A stretch of 64,000 bases of DNA, taken from Adineta steineri (Eukaryota; Rotifera; Eurotatoria; Adinetida; Adinetidae). How positions within the stretch are numbered: the stretch's first letter is position 1; every line of letters begins with the position of its first letter. The DNA is taken from positions 1-64,000 of the forward strand of contig CAJNOI010000032.1 in the NCBI GenBank assembly GCA_905250115.1. The letters are read 5' to 3'. The notes below the pieces were generated by a model. That model worked only from the letters and a program-made list of their open reading frames with translations, was not told the DNA's origin and did not search any database. Made by a program: the position numbers and the translations under genes. Positions 35,402 through 48,510 of the stretch are shown piece by piece.

Positions 35402-35689
35402 ATGATCGCTAAATTTTATTGTCTCCTTCTTCTTATTACCTTTATTATATCTTCAGTTTCATCACGAACTATACAAGACACAACAACAACTGTATCTGAA
35501 GTAATTCATTTGACTATTCATGAAAATAGTTATTCAGCTGAAGATAAATATAAATTAATTAATGAATGTGTACAAAAATGTATGGAAAATAATCCAAAAC
35601 AACCACAACAAGGAAAAGCGAATGTTTTCAGTACTGGCAGAGATAATTGTATTCAACTTCAATGTCGCTTCTATCAACGACGTCGTTAA
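35402..35689 (+). CDS. Small secreted four-cysteine protein
   Basis: A single exon of 95 residues. The first 21 (MIAKFYCLLLLITFIISSVS) form a clear signal peptide. The mature part has a Thr-rich start, then INECVQKCMENN and, near the end, DNCIQLQCRFYQRRR. The pattern is C-x3-C ... C-x4-C, each pair in a likely amphipathic helix, which suggests a helical hairpin held by two disulfides (alpha-hairpinin-like). The C-terminus is strongly basic. I recognise no named family. AATAAA at 35761-35766 lies 72 nt past the stop. It may be an antimicrobial, enzyme-inhibitor or signalling peptide; the sequence does not decide. It is unrelated in pattern to the cluster at 2.5-5.4 kb. Confidence 0.65.
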   Translation: MIAKFYCLLLLITFIISSVSSRTIQDTTTTVSEVIHLTIHENSYSAEDKYKLINECVQKCMENNPKQPQQGKANVFSTGRDNCIQLQCRFYQRRR

Positions 35690-36114
35690 TTTATTTTCAA
35701 AAAAATCTATAATTTTATAGATTAAAAAAAAAAGAAATTTATGTACGAACATCTGTCTCAAATAAAATAATAAAAATTCAACGATATAAAATCTATTACA
35801 ATAGTAAAGCATGTATTGCATCAGCAAAGAATTTTTTCATATACATAAAGAAAAATACCCAAAATAGATTCTATAGTTTCTAGTTTAACTATTTTCATAA
35901 AAAATTAGATAATTTATCATTATAATCTTATTAATATAAATAATTAAGCATCTATCATATTGATATTCTATCTATATATACATGTAGCGTTCACTCAAAT
36001 AGGAACAAATAAATAAACAAATAAACGAAAATAGCTGACCAATCAGAACATGGAATAAACAACATGTGATTCATAAACGTATTACATATCTAATCGTTCG
36101 TTCTTATTTCAAAC

Positions 36115-38619
36115 ATGGCTGGTTCATTTTCATTTGTTGATGATCTTATACGTGATTATCTTAATTATCGTGGTCTAACAAGTACTTTACGAACATTCGA
36201 TAATGAAATATCAAAAAATCCAATTGGACAATTTCGTGCTGATCGTATAACAGAACAATTAACATTATATATTCATCAATTTGATATAAATAATTTAATT
36301 GATTATTGGACACAAATTGAACAACATCTTTTATCAGCATTAATTATACGTTCACAACAACAAACAAATGTTCTAACAAAAATTCGTACAAATTTATATC
36401 GTTGTTATTTAATACATGCAATACAATCATCAAAAACGGAAAAAATCAATGAATTTTTTGATCGTTTAGCTAAAATTTTACAACAATCAAATGAATGGAC
36501 GAAAGAATGGTTTGCATTACCATTTATAAAAAATCCCGAAGAGAATTCAATATTTCAATTATATTTTTCTAAACAATGGAATGATCTTTTTTGGATTTCA
36601 TTACAAAATTTTCTATCAACAGCGTTTTATCAGTAAGATATAAAACGAAGATTTTCTTAATAATTAATATTTTTGTTTATTAGTATGACACCACCGAAGA
36701 TCTGTTCATTAGAAGAAAATAATGCACAACAATTTGGAAATTTAATTAGTCAACAAACAACAAATTCGAAAACTTTACTTCCACCTTCAGCTGTAAATTT
36801 TGATACGATAAAAATAAATAAAATAGTTTTTATTATTATAGCGTATTGATCCATCAATATCTCAATTTGCTGAAGTTGTTGATGAAATTCAAATATCTCC
36901 AAATCCATCTACGAATGAACAACAACGTCAAACAAATTCAACAATTATATCAAAATTTCGACATAATTTTTTACCTAATACAAAACAAACAACATCACGA
37001 AATAAATTACCATCTAAAACAAGTTTTGCTCAACGTTCACAAGAATCAACAACTGGTAATCAAATTTTATTATCAACAGATGATACAACAATATCACAAG
37101 TACCAATTTTACCAACAACAACAGCAACAACATCATCTCTTTTAACTACACGACCTAAATCAGCATCGTTTATTCATGATGATGCTCATGTATGAAAATA
37201 TATGCTCATGCATCCACGTACGTGGTTTGATTGTTTTTCTGCTCATTTTTTTAAATTATTATTATGCTCTTGAACTTTCGACGATAATTTTTATGATGAA
37301 ATTTTATTTTAATTATTAGATCGATATGAATGAAGAGAGGTTGATTCATTTGGCAGAATTAAAACATCATTCAGGTACAATTATTGACTGTAAATTAAAT
37401 ATGGATGGTTCATTTTATTCTACACTTGATGTTCAAAGTCATGTTAAAAGTATAACTAAAATACTATAAAAACTTTTCTATATTAAATTTTCTTTTCGTT
37501 TAAAGTCTGGTCAACTTCTGATGATTTTGATATAATTACTTCGCTTACATCTCGTTCAGCACTTCAATGTCAAGCATTTGATACTCATGAACCATTCTTG
37601 TATCTTGGTACATCAGTATCAACTATTAAAGTATTCCATATAACAGAAAAACGTATTGTAAACGAAGCAATTATCGATAAAAATTATCCGAGAATAATGT
37701 ATCTTCAGCCATATACAAATCAAAGTAAGTTCAAATATAGATTTAATCTTTCAAAAAGGAAAATAATAAATTTTATTTAATTATAATTTAGATCGTCTTT
37801 TTGTTTCACTAGCAAGTACAAGTCGTTTAAATACAATAGATAATAATCGTATACGTTCTGGTCGTGTATCTATTCTTGATTTAAATACATGGTCTGTTGA
37901 ACGTGTGTTAGCGGATGATGATGAAAATTTTGTTACATGTTTAAATATACATCCAGATAAACAATTACTTGTTTTAGGTAACCTAATATATATTTTTTTG
38001 TTGAAAAAAAAAATAACGATGACTTCTTGTTTTTCCAGGTTTTAATGATGGAAAAGTAGCATTATATGATATTCGTTCAAATACATTGATTCATCAAAAA
38101 CAACAACATTCACGTTTTATTCAAGATATCCATTTTGTCAATGATTATTTGTATACAATTGGAAACGATAATATAATTGTTCAATCAAATCTATCTTCAT
38201 TTGATCAAGTAGTAAAATCTTATGAATTACCTTATTCAGCTGTTGGACCATTTCAAACATCAACTTCCGTATCACCCAGTGAAACTAGTACACCTCTGTT
38301 TTCTGCTCAAAAAATATTTCCATTTAATAATAACAGTAATAATTTATTTCCAATTGGTAGTGTTTTCGATATTGATCCATATGATTCTGATCGTTTAATA
38401 ACATGTAGTCCGATCAATGCTCGTTTTTATCGTTTATCAAGTAATAATGTAGATGATAAACTTCGATTTCCAACATTACCAAATTCTTCTTTCGAAAATT
38501 TTGAGTTAAATTTTCCAAGTACATGTGTACATTGGAATAAAGACAAAGATATGTGTATGACAGCACATACAAATGGAATAATTCAATTATATCGACGAAT
38601 AAATAAACCTGATATATAA
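36115..38619 (+). CDS. WDR91: WD repeat protein 91 (endosomal PI3P regulator)
   Basis: About seven exons; I estimate 700 residues (human 747). The start at 36115 gives FVDDLIRDYLNYRGLTSTLR, a LisH-like dimerisation element, then FRADRITEQLTLYI, YRCYLIHAIQSSKTEKINEF and EWFALPFIKNP, all collinear with WDR91. A Ser/Thr/Gln-rich linker follows (about residues 190-310), then a WD40 propeller opening HHSGTIIDC and including VWSTSDDFDII, FLYLGTSVSTIKVF and, last, VHWNKDKDMCMTAHTNGIIQ. In other animals WDR91 is a Rab7 effector that limits PI3-kinase activity during endosome maturation. First exon 36115-36632, second from 36684. AATAAA at 38692-38697 marks the probable 3' end. No frame break seen. 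Confidence 0.92.
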
Positions 38620-39185
38620 CTGGTTCTTTTTTCTTCTTCTTATGTGTGAATGAAATCTAATTTTATTTTATTTTCTATATTGTGATATATAAATAAAAAA
38701 TTTTGATTGATAAAAAAAACAATGAATTTGAATTCTCATTTATAAAAGCAGAACATTTCAATCTTATGATATAAATAATAGAATTGAAACAGATTTTATA
38801 CTTTTACTAAATTAAATAGACCAAAATGAAAGTCACCATTTTCAATATGTAACAAAGTATTTATCCAAAATTATATACTTTCTCATATTAATCTTTGTTA
38901 TTGATTATATTTTTTTGATCAAATTTCATAGCAACAAATCTTAATCATGGACAGATGTTTACAATTCACACAAATATACTTTTATCTATATTTCTCAAAA
39001 TAACTGGAGTACAGCTAATCACACTATTCTCAGCATATTTATAGGCAGACAAGTATGGACTCTTGCAGTCATTAAGTGAAGTTTAGTCCGTTGAAATTAT
39101 TCAATCTAAATTTAAAGGTAATTATACTGTCTTTTCTTTTGTGTCTTATTACATTTAAATCCTATTACATATATTTTTATTATAG
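38620..39185 (+). other. Intergenic, with 5' UTR exon and intron of the GH17-like gene
   Basis: A donor (aaag/gtaatt near 39116) and an acceptor ttattatag ending at 39185 bracket about 70 bp directly before the next start codon, suggesting a 5' UTR intron. Confidence 0.5.
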
Positions 39186-40574
39186 ATGACTTATATTCTA
39201 GTAATACTGGGGACTTGCCTGTCTCTGATAGCAGTATCTAACGGATGTTTCCCTTATGATACGAAGTTTAGCAAAGTTGGTACTACTATTCAAGTACCAA
39301 CTGTTGCACGTGATCAATGGTGGTGTCCTGCAAATAGATTTTATGGATGGCTAGGGTAAATTGTAATATCTCTATTTAAAAATCAATCGATAAAACCTTT
39401 CAGTTTTGATTAAAATTATTTTTTATCAAATATTAAATATTTAAATAATTTATAATCATCTCATGTTAATAGATATGTTCGTGATCTGAAAGGTTGGACT
39501 TGTAGTGATGCTGTCTATTCGCTTGCACGTCTACAACAAGATTTTAAAAAAATGGCTGATGATGGAGCTAAAATGGTTCGAATATACGGACCAATTTGTG
39601 AACAACAAATGGTCTGGGATAATATTATACAAGCAGCAGCTGAAAATAATCTGTTAGTTATTTTCTGTTTAAACTTTTAATATTTATAATATCTCACTAT
39701 TGAAGTGGTGTGCTTGGCATTGTTTGGCATGGATATAGCGATAGTGAACTTAATAAATGGGAAGAACGAAAAAATGCTCTAATGGCTGTTCTTAAGAAAC
39801 CATTAAGCAAATATGTCATTCATTCTGTTTCATTTGGTTCTGAACCATTATTTTCATGGAGTATTTCGGGTACTTTTGTTGCTGAATTAACAAAAATCAA
39901 AACGGAATTAAAAGCATTAAGTATTCCACTTACTGTTAGCGAGGTATATCATTTATTTTCTTATCGATAAATTATTTCTATTTTTCTAAATTTATGACAA
40001 AAAATAGATGAAATATGGTTATGATGTTTGTCCTGCTGCTGCAAAAAATGCTGTTATTAATAATATTGATTTTATATCAGCTCATAGTATGCTTATAATT
40101 TTATCTATTGTAGCTTTTTATAAAATGAAGTTCTAATTTGATAGTTATGCCATATTATGGAACATGTGATTTACCAGGACAAGTATGGAATTTCATTACA
40201 AATGAGATAGACGCATTCAAACGTATGATACCCGGTAAACAAATGATGATAACTCAAAATCCATGGGGTTCAAGTACATATGGTCGTAATCGAGGATCAG
40301 TTTGTGGATCTGATGTATGGAAAGGTGTTTCTGTAGAAGGTGCTAATGAATATTGGAGACTTTGGATAAATAATTGTCAATATTTTAAACAACAACAAAT
40401 TGGATGGTTTGCACATACATTTTCGGTATATATATATAACATTTGATTATCATATATATATATTATTTAATTTTGTTTTAGGCTGATTCAGAATATAATT
40501 TTGGAATATATGGTCCTCGTAATGATGCCGTACCTTATCCACGTCACATTGATTTTAAACCTATTTTTTGTTAA
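39186..40574 (+). CDS. Secreted GH17-like beta-1,3-glucanase homologue, candidate horizontal transfer
   Basis: Six exons (39186-39355, 39473-39652, 39706-39943, 40008-40086, 40145-40425, 40482-40574) sum to 1,041 nt, 346 residues. A signal peptide (MTYILVILGTCLSLIAVSNG) precedes a TIM-barrel-like sequence. FYGWLGYVRDLKGWTC, KMVRIYGPICEQQ, GVLGIVWHGYSD and HSVSFGSEPL match fungal GH17 (glucan endo/exo-1,3-beta-glucosidase) motifs. Glu163 in FGSE fits the general acid. The strand that should carry the nucleophile (TETGWP-like) reads MITQNPWGSS, with Gln260 in place of Glu, so normal retaining hydrolysis is doubtful. The similarity to fungal forms and their rarity in animals suggest acquisition by transfer, followed by gain of short rotifer-type introns. 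AATAAA overlaps the stop at 40574-40579. Confidence 0.75.
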
Positions 40575-41499
40575 ATAAATCTTTGATTATTATTTGGATT
40601 CACTTAAAATATTTGATAGTTTTTCAAAAATGTAAAATAGTTCATATGTCAAATAGATTCTGAATATCTCAGAAATGTTTATCATTCCTAGCGTTAGTTT
40701 TTAGAAGTACTAATAAATAAGAAGATGTAAAAATTACTACAAATTCTTTTATAATATCAGTTAAAAAGAATTTAATTGGAAATGTGAAAAACAGTACTAC
40801 ATAGAATCATAGGTTAGTGCATTCTTGCAATAGCAACGATATTCTTCGTATCGTTGAATAAAAAACATGCAGAAATGCGTACATTTTATAATAAAAAATA
40901 TTTATTATATAATGTTGAAAAAAAACTGATTATTGAATACTGTAAATACTTGGCTATTATGATAGTCTAGTTTTTCATATTACTAGAAAGTGAATTAGAC
41001 ATATATTCAATAAAATGGAAGATCAATACAAACTCAAAATTAGAGGACTGATATTCATATATCTTAGATTTATGTAATGTAGAATAGTCACCGAGAATAT
41101 TCCATCGAAATTGAGTCAGATAAAGTTATAAAAATATGAAGCTACCACGTGAAATGACTTTGATTGAATAGAAAGAAAATAACAGTTAATTGTATTTCCT
41201 TCTCATGCCCAGCAGTACCTGATAAATATATATGAAAGGATCGATTTGTTTCATTCAAGGTAGAAATCATGTAGATGAAGATGATGATCATTATTTTAAC
41301 AAATATTTTAAATGATACTCGAAACCAATAGTGCTTTATTTATTCTCTTAAGGTGAAGAATAAAATATAACAAAAAACAATGAAAAAAAGTAAAAGCTAG
41401 AATATGCTAAAACCGAGAAAATATGAAAGAATATTGAAATGAAACATTCTATATGGAATGTTGGGTTTGCTGATTGCCTAACAGTAAATTGTTTATCTC
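40575..41499. other. Intergenic, no feature seen
   Basis: AT-rich spacer between the 3' ends of two convergent genes. No coding frame or repeat recognised. Confidence 0.45.
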
Positions 41500-42965
41500 T
41501 TAGAGTTCGTTTGTTGCTGATCTTTCTTTTCTTTCTTCTTGTGGTTTAGAAGCTGGAGAATCATAAACAACTGTTTCTTCAGTAAAAGCTAGTGTTGGCT
41601 TTGTTGTATCAAATGCACGAACTGTATGAATATGATCATGATTTGCTATATATAACAAAAGAAAAATAGATAATATTAGTATAAGATAATAAAAGAGTAA
41701 AGTAATGGTACCTGTTGTAGTAGTAGTAAAATGTGTTGTTGTCTGAGTAGTAGTAGTAGTTGGAGGAGGTGGTGGTTGAGTTGTTGGGGCTTGTGTTGTA
41801 GTNNNNNNNNNNGAGTTGTTGTTGCTTGGGTAGTAGTAGTTGTTGGGGGAGGTGGTGGTGGAGTAGTTGTTGCTTGGGTAGTAGTAGTAGTTGGAGGGGG
41901 TGGTGGTGGTGTAGTTGTTGTTGCCCGGGTAGTAGTGGTGGTGGTTGGTGGAGGTGTGGTTGTTGTTGCTCGGGTAGTAGTGGTGGTGGTTGGAGCAGGT
42001 GTGGTTGTTGTTGCTCGAGTAGTAGTGGTGGTGGTTGGAGCAGGTGTGGTTGTTGTTGCTCGGGTAGTAGTAGTAGTAGTAGTTGTTGGACGAGGTGTGG
42101 TTGTTGTTGTAGTTGGACGAGGTGTAGTGGTAGTTCTTTGAGTTGTTGTAGTTGATTGAACAGGGGTTGTAGTAGATCGAGGAGTTGTTGCTTCTAAAAG
42201 GATTAGATGAGTTTTAAATACAAAAATTCATTCACAAACTTGTTGTTGTTGTTTGTTTGATTGTTGCTAAAGAAGAAAAGAAAGAAAATTCCTATTTCAA
42301 TAATTAAAATCTATAAATAGTTACTGGCTGCTGTTGTCTTAGTTGCTGAACGCTGAGTTGTTGTTTTCGCTTAAATTATTTAAATATATATTTTCTATTG
42401 CACTTTTCTATTTAACTAATTACTTTTTGTTGTTGATGATGAATCATCTTTTTTATTTTTTATTTCTTCAACACGACGATCAATTTCAGCTTTCATTACC
42501 CACAAACGATCAACTAAATCACGACCAACTACAACTGTAGTTTTAGCTAAATTCGTTAAATGCTTTGGTAAATCTTTAAATGCTTCTTGAACCATAACAC
42601 CTTTAAATATAAATATATATATATAGTTTTTAATAAAATTTCTATTCAAAAATATACCATATTGTTTTCCATATGGTTGTTTAAAATGATGACCAGCTAA
42701 ATCAGGTAAAATTGTTGCTAAATAAATATACAACAAAAAATATTAATATAAATCTAAAATTATTTTATCTAACTTACCAACAAATACACCGGAAACAAAA
42801 AGAAATGCATAAATACAAACTGAACAACACGATGAACGTCCTTTTGGTTTATCAGCATGTTTAGTTGTTGAATCATTATTTGTTCGATTCGGTTTTGTAT
42901 TGTTATCTCCCTAAAATGATCCTTTTTTATTAAAATAAAAAAATAAAACAACTTACTTTCGCCAT
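41500..42965 (-). CDS. Thr/Pro-rich, mucin-like single-pass membrane protein
   Basis: The first exon is nine bases (ATGGCGAAA at 42957-42965), spliced to GDNNTKPNRTNNDS. A Lys-rich segment with adjacent cysteines (RSSCCSVC) leads into a membrane helix (IYAFLFVSGVFVATILPDL), so an N-in orientation is likely. A helical segment follows (FKDLPKHLTNLAKTTVVVGR and IDRRVEEIKNKK). The rest is a long Thr/Pro tract of TTTTT with RATTTTPAP and PPPPP units, expected to be heavily O-glycosylated. The C-terminus is HDHIHTVRAF, then PTLAFTEETVVYDSPASKP and a charged tail ending in TNEL. Ten unknown bases (41803-41812) lie inside the tract, so its length is uncertain. Function is unknown; a cell-surface coat or adhesion role is inferred. 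It is divergent from TFIP11, 272 bp away. Confidence 0.7.
41815..42160. repeat. Coding minisatellite (Thr/Pro), with adjacent 10-N gap
   Basis: Imperfect tandem units of about 60 bp built from gtagtagtggtggtggttgg and gtggttgttgttgctcg. On the coding (minus) strand they give TTTTTTRATTTTPAP. The G-rich plus strand and repetitiveness probably caused the gap at 41803-41812. Open frames on the plus strand here are artefacts. Confidence 0.85.
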
Positions 42966-43237
42966 ACTGATAATAGAAAAATGAATGAATAAGAAGAATC
43001 TGAAGAAATAAAAAACAAATAATATTTGGTTCTTCTGTTATTTTTAAAAAAATGTAAGGTCATAAATTTATATCATTAAATATCCAGATGCTGACGACGA
43101 CAGAAATATTATAGAATTACATAACTGGTTGTTAATATGGTCCAATGAAAGTTTACGATGACTCATTTCTGACAGACAGAATATTATTGCAAAATATCTT
43201 TGTTTTCTTCTGAATTTTAGTTTTAGATATTGAATAA

Positions 43238-46200
43238 ATGGCTGATGATGATTATATTGAAGAATTTAGTATCACAGAAAGTGATTTAGATTCTGCTTTA
43301 AATCCTACACGTCGACGTGGTCGACAAAGTAAAGAAGAGTCAATTTATGGTAACGATTAAATTTACATCTATCAAAAAAAAATCTTAAATAATTTATTAA
43401 ATATTATAGGTATTTGGGCAACATCAGCTGAAAGAGCATCCAATCGTCCAACAACAACAGCATCATCATCTTATGGTCGCGGACCACAATCAATATCGTT
43501 TGTTAGTAGTGGTGTTAAATTAGGAGGAAATATCGAAAAGAAAAAGAAATCAACAACAACCGAAACAAAAAAGAAACCGGCTATTATTGAAAGTTATGAT
43601 AGTGATGAAGATAGTGATGAAATCAATGATGACGATGATGATGATGATGACGAAGTTGAAGTAATTGGAAAAAGAAGAAGAAAACGTGGAGATATGAGTG
43701 ACGATGATGATGATGATGATGATGACAATGATAGTGATGTTGAAGAAATACGAGATGAGAAGAATCGACCCAATGGATCGGTAAACAGAATGTTCATATA
43801 AAAAGTTCCTTTTAATTTAATTCAATTGTTTTAGAGTGATGAAGAAATTGAACCACGTGTCATTCAACGTCAACCGCCAAATGTTCAGTATCAACGACCA
43901 CCACCAGTCAATACAGCACCAATACACGACAAGTATTAAAATTATACGATTTTTTTAATATTAAATCCTTTTTGTGCCTATTTACTTTTTAGAGATTTCG
44001 GTGCATTTGAAAAACATACAAAAGGTATTGGTATGAAGCTGTTAATGCAAGTAAGTTATGTTTTATTTAAAACTTTTGTCAGAAGCAGCTATATTTTTCA
44101 AGCATACAATCCGCTTAGTTCTAATCTCTGATTATAAATAAAACTAACTAATATTAAAATATTTAGATGGGTTATAAAAAAGGTCATGGTTTGGGAAAGA
44201 ATCTTCAGGGTCGTGCATTACCTATTCAAGTTCAGAAACGTGAAGGTAAAGGTGCAATTGGTCGATATGGTCATGAAGATCCTAATCGTGTTAAACCAGC
44301 TACTGAAGGTAATTTGTCTTTTTTCTTTTAAAAATTTTATTGAAAATAAATTTTATTCGTCTTCAGAATCAGAGCCTGGTTCGTCAACAAAAGCATCGAA
44401 AAAAGCGGCTGGTCCAACTGCACCACAATGGAGAAAACAACAACGAGAAGTAAGAAAAAGATCTTTCTTTTATTCTTTTAATAAATCATCTTCTATTTTT
44501 ATTTTATTTAGAAAGTTCCTAAACAATTCTATCTATACAAAACATTAGATGACGTTTTAAAAGAACAAACAACTAAATTTCATAATAAAAAATCCAATGA
44601 ACAAACTCGAGAAAAAATTATTGATATGACAGGTCGTGAACAACGTATTCTTCAAAATTATGATTCCATATCAACAAAAAATTATGAAACAGAACAAGTT
44701 TTTTCATTAAATGAATTAACACATAACATTGATTTAGCTATTGAGTCATGTGAAGAATCAATGATTCGTTCTCATCGAAGGTAAGAAAGAATGATAATAG
44801 TAATTTCGCAACAACTGTGAAAATTCTTATCAAATTATTGCGCTAACACCTTGTTTATTATAATATTTATTCTAGACGTAAATTTGATGAAGATACAACA
44901 GTAGCATTACAATACGATTTATCATATACACAACAAATGATGACAGAAGAACAAACAAATATGAGTAGATTACATGTTCTTATAAATATGATTGATCAGT
45001 AAGTAAAATATTTTTTGAAAATATATATATTTATTAAGAATTTATTTTAGATGTGAACAACTTGTTAATCAAGTTCAAAATGTGACTGATTTATTTTTTC
45101 TTCAACGAATTTTCGATGAACTTAAACGAACTTATCAAAAAGAATATCAAAAATATCGTTTATGGGATTTAGCAGTACCTGTGTTACATAATTATCTTAA
45201 ACAATATCTTGATTCAAATTGGAAAATACTTCATGGTGAACATGATCATGATCATGAATTAATTAGTTTATTTTCTAAATGGAAAGATGTACTTGAAGAT
45301 ACTACTATTGACTTAACAGTAGATAATACAATTTCATCAAGAGAAAATATGGATCCATATCATCGACTTATTTGGGATGTTTGGATGCCATTTTTACGAC
45401 GAGCTATTCTGTAAGTCAATCGAAATATTTTAATATAAAATATTTTCTAAATTTTATTTTCTAGAGAATGGAATCCACGTCATCCAGATGATTTAATTGA
45501 TTTAATTGAACGATGGGAACCATATTTACCTTCATGGATAATGGATAATATACTTAATCAACTTATTTTTCCAATTCTTCATCGTGAAGTTGATCAATGG
45601 AATCCATTAACTGATTCAATTCCAATACATTCATGGATTCATCCATGGTTGCCATTAATGAAAGATCGTCTCGAACCTCTTTATCAACCAATTCGTACAA
45701 AATTGGCACAAGCTTTACAAAATTGGCAACCATCAGATTCATCAGCTAAAGCTGTTCTACTTCCATGGCAAAAAGTTTTTCAACAAGGAACATGGGATGC
45801 ATTTATGAATAAACATATTGTACCGAAATTAATTACAACAATGCAACAATTTATTATTGATCCTCGACAACAAGTTTTAGGTATAAAATAAATGTTTTCT
45901 TTTTCTATTCAAAATCTTTTCATCAATATTATTTAGATCCATGGAATTGGTTTATTGCTTGGATTGATATGGTACCATTATCAAGTATGATTGCTATATT
46001 AGAAAAAAGTTTTTTCCCAAAATGGTTACAAGTATGTATTAGATGATCATTTTTTTAACGAAGAAAAAAAACTATTTGTATATTTATAGGTACTTAATGT
46101 ATGGTTAAATACAAATCCAAATTATCAAGAAATTCAACGATGGTACAGTGGTTGGCGTTCATTACTTCCACAAGCAATTATTAATCATACGATAATAAAA

Positions 46201-46631
46201 GAAAAATTAACCGAAGGTTTAATGATGATAGATCGACGAATATCTGGTGCAGGAAATGCTCAACAACCAACAGCAGCACCCACTCCACCACCACCACCAC
46301 AACCTCCTGTCAATGTTAATTATGAAGTAAGATTTTGATAAGTATTAGATATTATTTAATTGATTTCGTTCATCTTTTTTAGGCAATTTATAATCGTGGT
46401 GTTGCAACATCAACATCGACAGTTGTTTCATCATTTAAAGATCTTGTTGAAAAGAAAGCTGCACAGTATAATCTTTTGTTTATACCATTAACGAATCGAA
46501 CATTTGAAGGCAAACAAATTTATCAATTTGGAAATGTTAATATTTATATTGATAAAAATGTTTTATTTCTATTTGAAAATGGTCAATGGTTACCATTACG
46601 ATTAAATGATCTTGTTAAGAGAGTATGTTAA
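43238..46631 (+). CDS. TFIP11: Tuftelin-interacting protein 11, spliceosome disassembly factor
   Basis: About 13 exons; I estimate 860 residues (human 837). The start gives [20 protein letters not shown], then [17 protein letters not shown], the TIP N-terminal region. An acidic Asp-rich tract follows, then a G-patch: [20 protein letters not shown], with [18 protein letters not shown] after it. The central GCFC domain includes [38 protein letters not shown]-type [19 protein letters not shown] and [15 protein letters not shown], and the end carries [18 protein letters not shown]11 activates the helicase DHX15 through the G-patch to release the intron-lariat spliceosome. An acceptor-like ttttag lies 13 bp before the start. 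No frame break seen. Confidence 0.95.
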
Positions 46632-48510
46632 TGGATATGTTTTCTTCATTGTGTTTTTTTTTCATTTTGTAAATGTCTTCGATGTGAAGAAATTCTTCTA
46701 TAGAGTAAAATAAAAACAATTTGTTTGACGTTTTTATTCAAGAAAAAAAAATGATGAATCGTAAATATATTTTCTATATATAAATGAAGTTTTTATCATC
46801 AATAGTTTCATGTGGATTTACTACAATAACTTTTTATAAAAACATAAATTAAGGAAGATATGTCTGCTAGAGTTATTATCATAAGAATATATTTACTTAT
46901 GATAAAAGATATTTAGGACACAATGTGTGTGTAAATAATAGTAAATGATAATAGACTAGATATTCTGGTTTTTAGGTTTTCTTTCTCAGTATGTGAGTAC
47001 TAATATTGTGGAATCATCTTCAACGTTTCTTACTTTTAATATTATTAACATATGTACTAACGATAACAATGAATGTAAAGTATCTTTCTTATTAATTATA
47101 TGTTTTTTTAAAAGGATATTACATGATAGAAGTACGTAAGACTTGTCTCTCATGATTTGAACAATGAATACTATTTATCGTCTACTACTGACCACTATTG
47201 ACAGATGAATAAGCTTTTAACAATGCGTATATATAATATGGATTCCTATGGATCTTAAACTTACTAATGCTTACTCACTAACTGATTATAGTTATAATTT
47301 ATTCAAAAATATTTTCTTTTTGTTTATAAAGGTGAATAGTTTATTGAAAAGATTATATTTCTTTGACCTACATATAGTTCTATTTCAAATGTATTAGTGT
47401 AGAGAAATATACATGATCATAAAAGAATAAGAGTATTGTGTCAAATGTCAAGCACATTATTAGTGAGTATAGATTTGATTCAACTCAGTTATATAGTATA
47501 GTATCTTGTTGTGATATGTATTTGTATTTATTCTTATTATGTATACATAGATTTTGATCATTTGTTAAGAGTAATATTAGAGATTTTATTGTATGATTAT
47601 TAAGAGAGATATTTACAAATATTTTACTTTGTTTTTATCAGTCAATATTGACACATAAAAAGAAACGGAGAGAAAGATTTATGTTTCAGATTAGAACACA
47701 TTGTCTTCAAAGTATTCATACTCAACATATATCTTCATGAAATAACTTATTATTTGACATTGAACTATATTTTTTTTTATTTATTCTCTTTCTATTCTAG
47801 ATAAAACAATGATAAATAAACATTCGAAACTAGAAATGATTGACGATATTATGATTATTAAATATTATATATCTGATTATGTTTATAAAGTATTACTTAT
47901 ATTTTAGAAAACTATATCTAATATATACTAGGATTTTATTGACAAGTATTTATAAATATAGTTTTCAATTCTTAGTGTTTATTTATTTATGACTGCATAG
48001 ATCGGAAATATTCCTTTTAAGAAAAGAAAATACGTATAAAATAACAATATTTTTTTTATTATATCGACGACATTTATAGAAAAAGTTAGCTGACATCCAG
48101 GCTTTTGATATTACTACGCAACAGGTATCTGATTGACTGGTTGTCTCGTGTGTTTTGATCTATTTACGACAAGATAAAGGACAGAAAAAGATTTTTCGTA
48201 TAAATGAACATCCAATATAGTATCATCATCATTATCAACAAGTTAGAACAGAAAACACATAGCAGTACTTTCTCGTTCCTTCTATATCCACTACTAACTC
48301 TGATGATACAAGCTTATTTGTTTTCCTCCTTCTCTATCTTTTCTTTTCTTCTTCCATCTCCATTTCTTCTTCTCCTTTTTTTTGTTCGTTTCCCATTATA
48401 TCTTTTAGACCATTCTTTTGTGTGGGTGGATTCTGATTGTCGCTGTTGTTATACACACGCACATACATACGCATCATCCTGTTTTTTTCTGAAGATAAAT
48501 ATAAATATCC
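46632..48510. other. Long intergenic region, no gene seen
   Basis: 1.9 kb of AT-rich DNA. Near 48330-48400 a pyrimidine-rich tract precedes the zyxin-like gene and may be part of its 5' UTR. No RNA gene or transposon ends recognised. Confidence 0.45.

Noticed and set aside
41731..42155. Long Gly/Val/Ser/Cys-rich open frames on the plus strand
   Set aside because: They are antisense readings of the Thr/Pro minisatellite of the minus-strand membrane protein.
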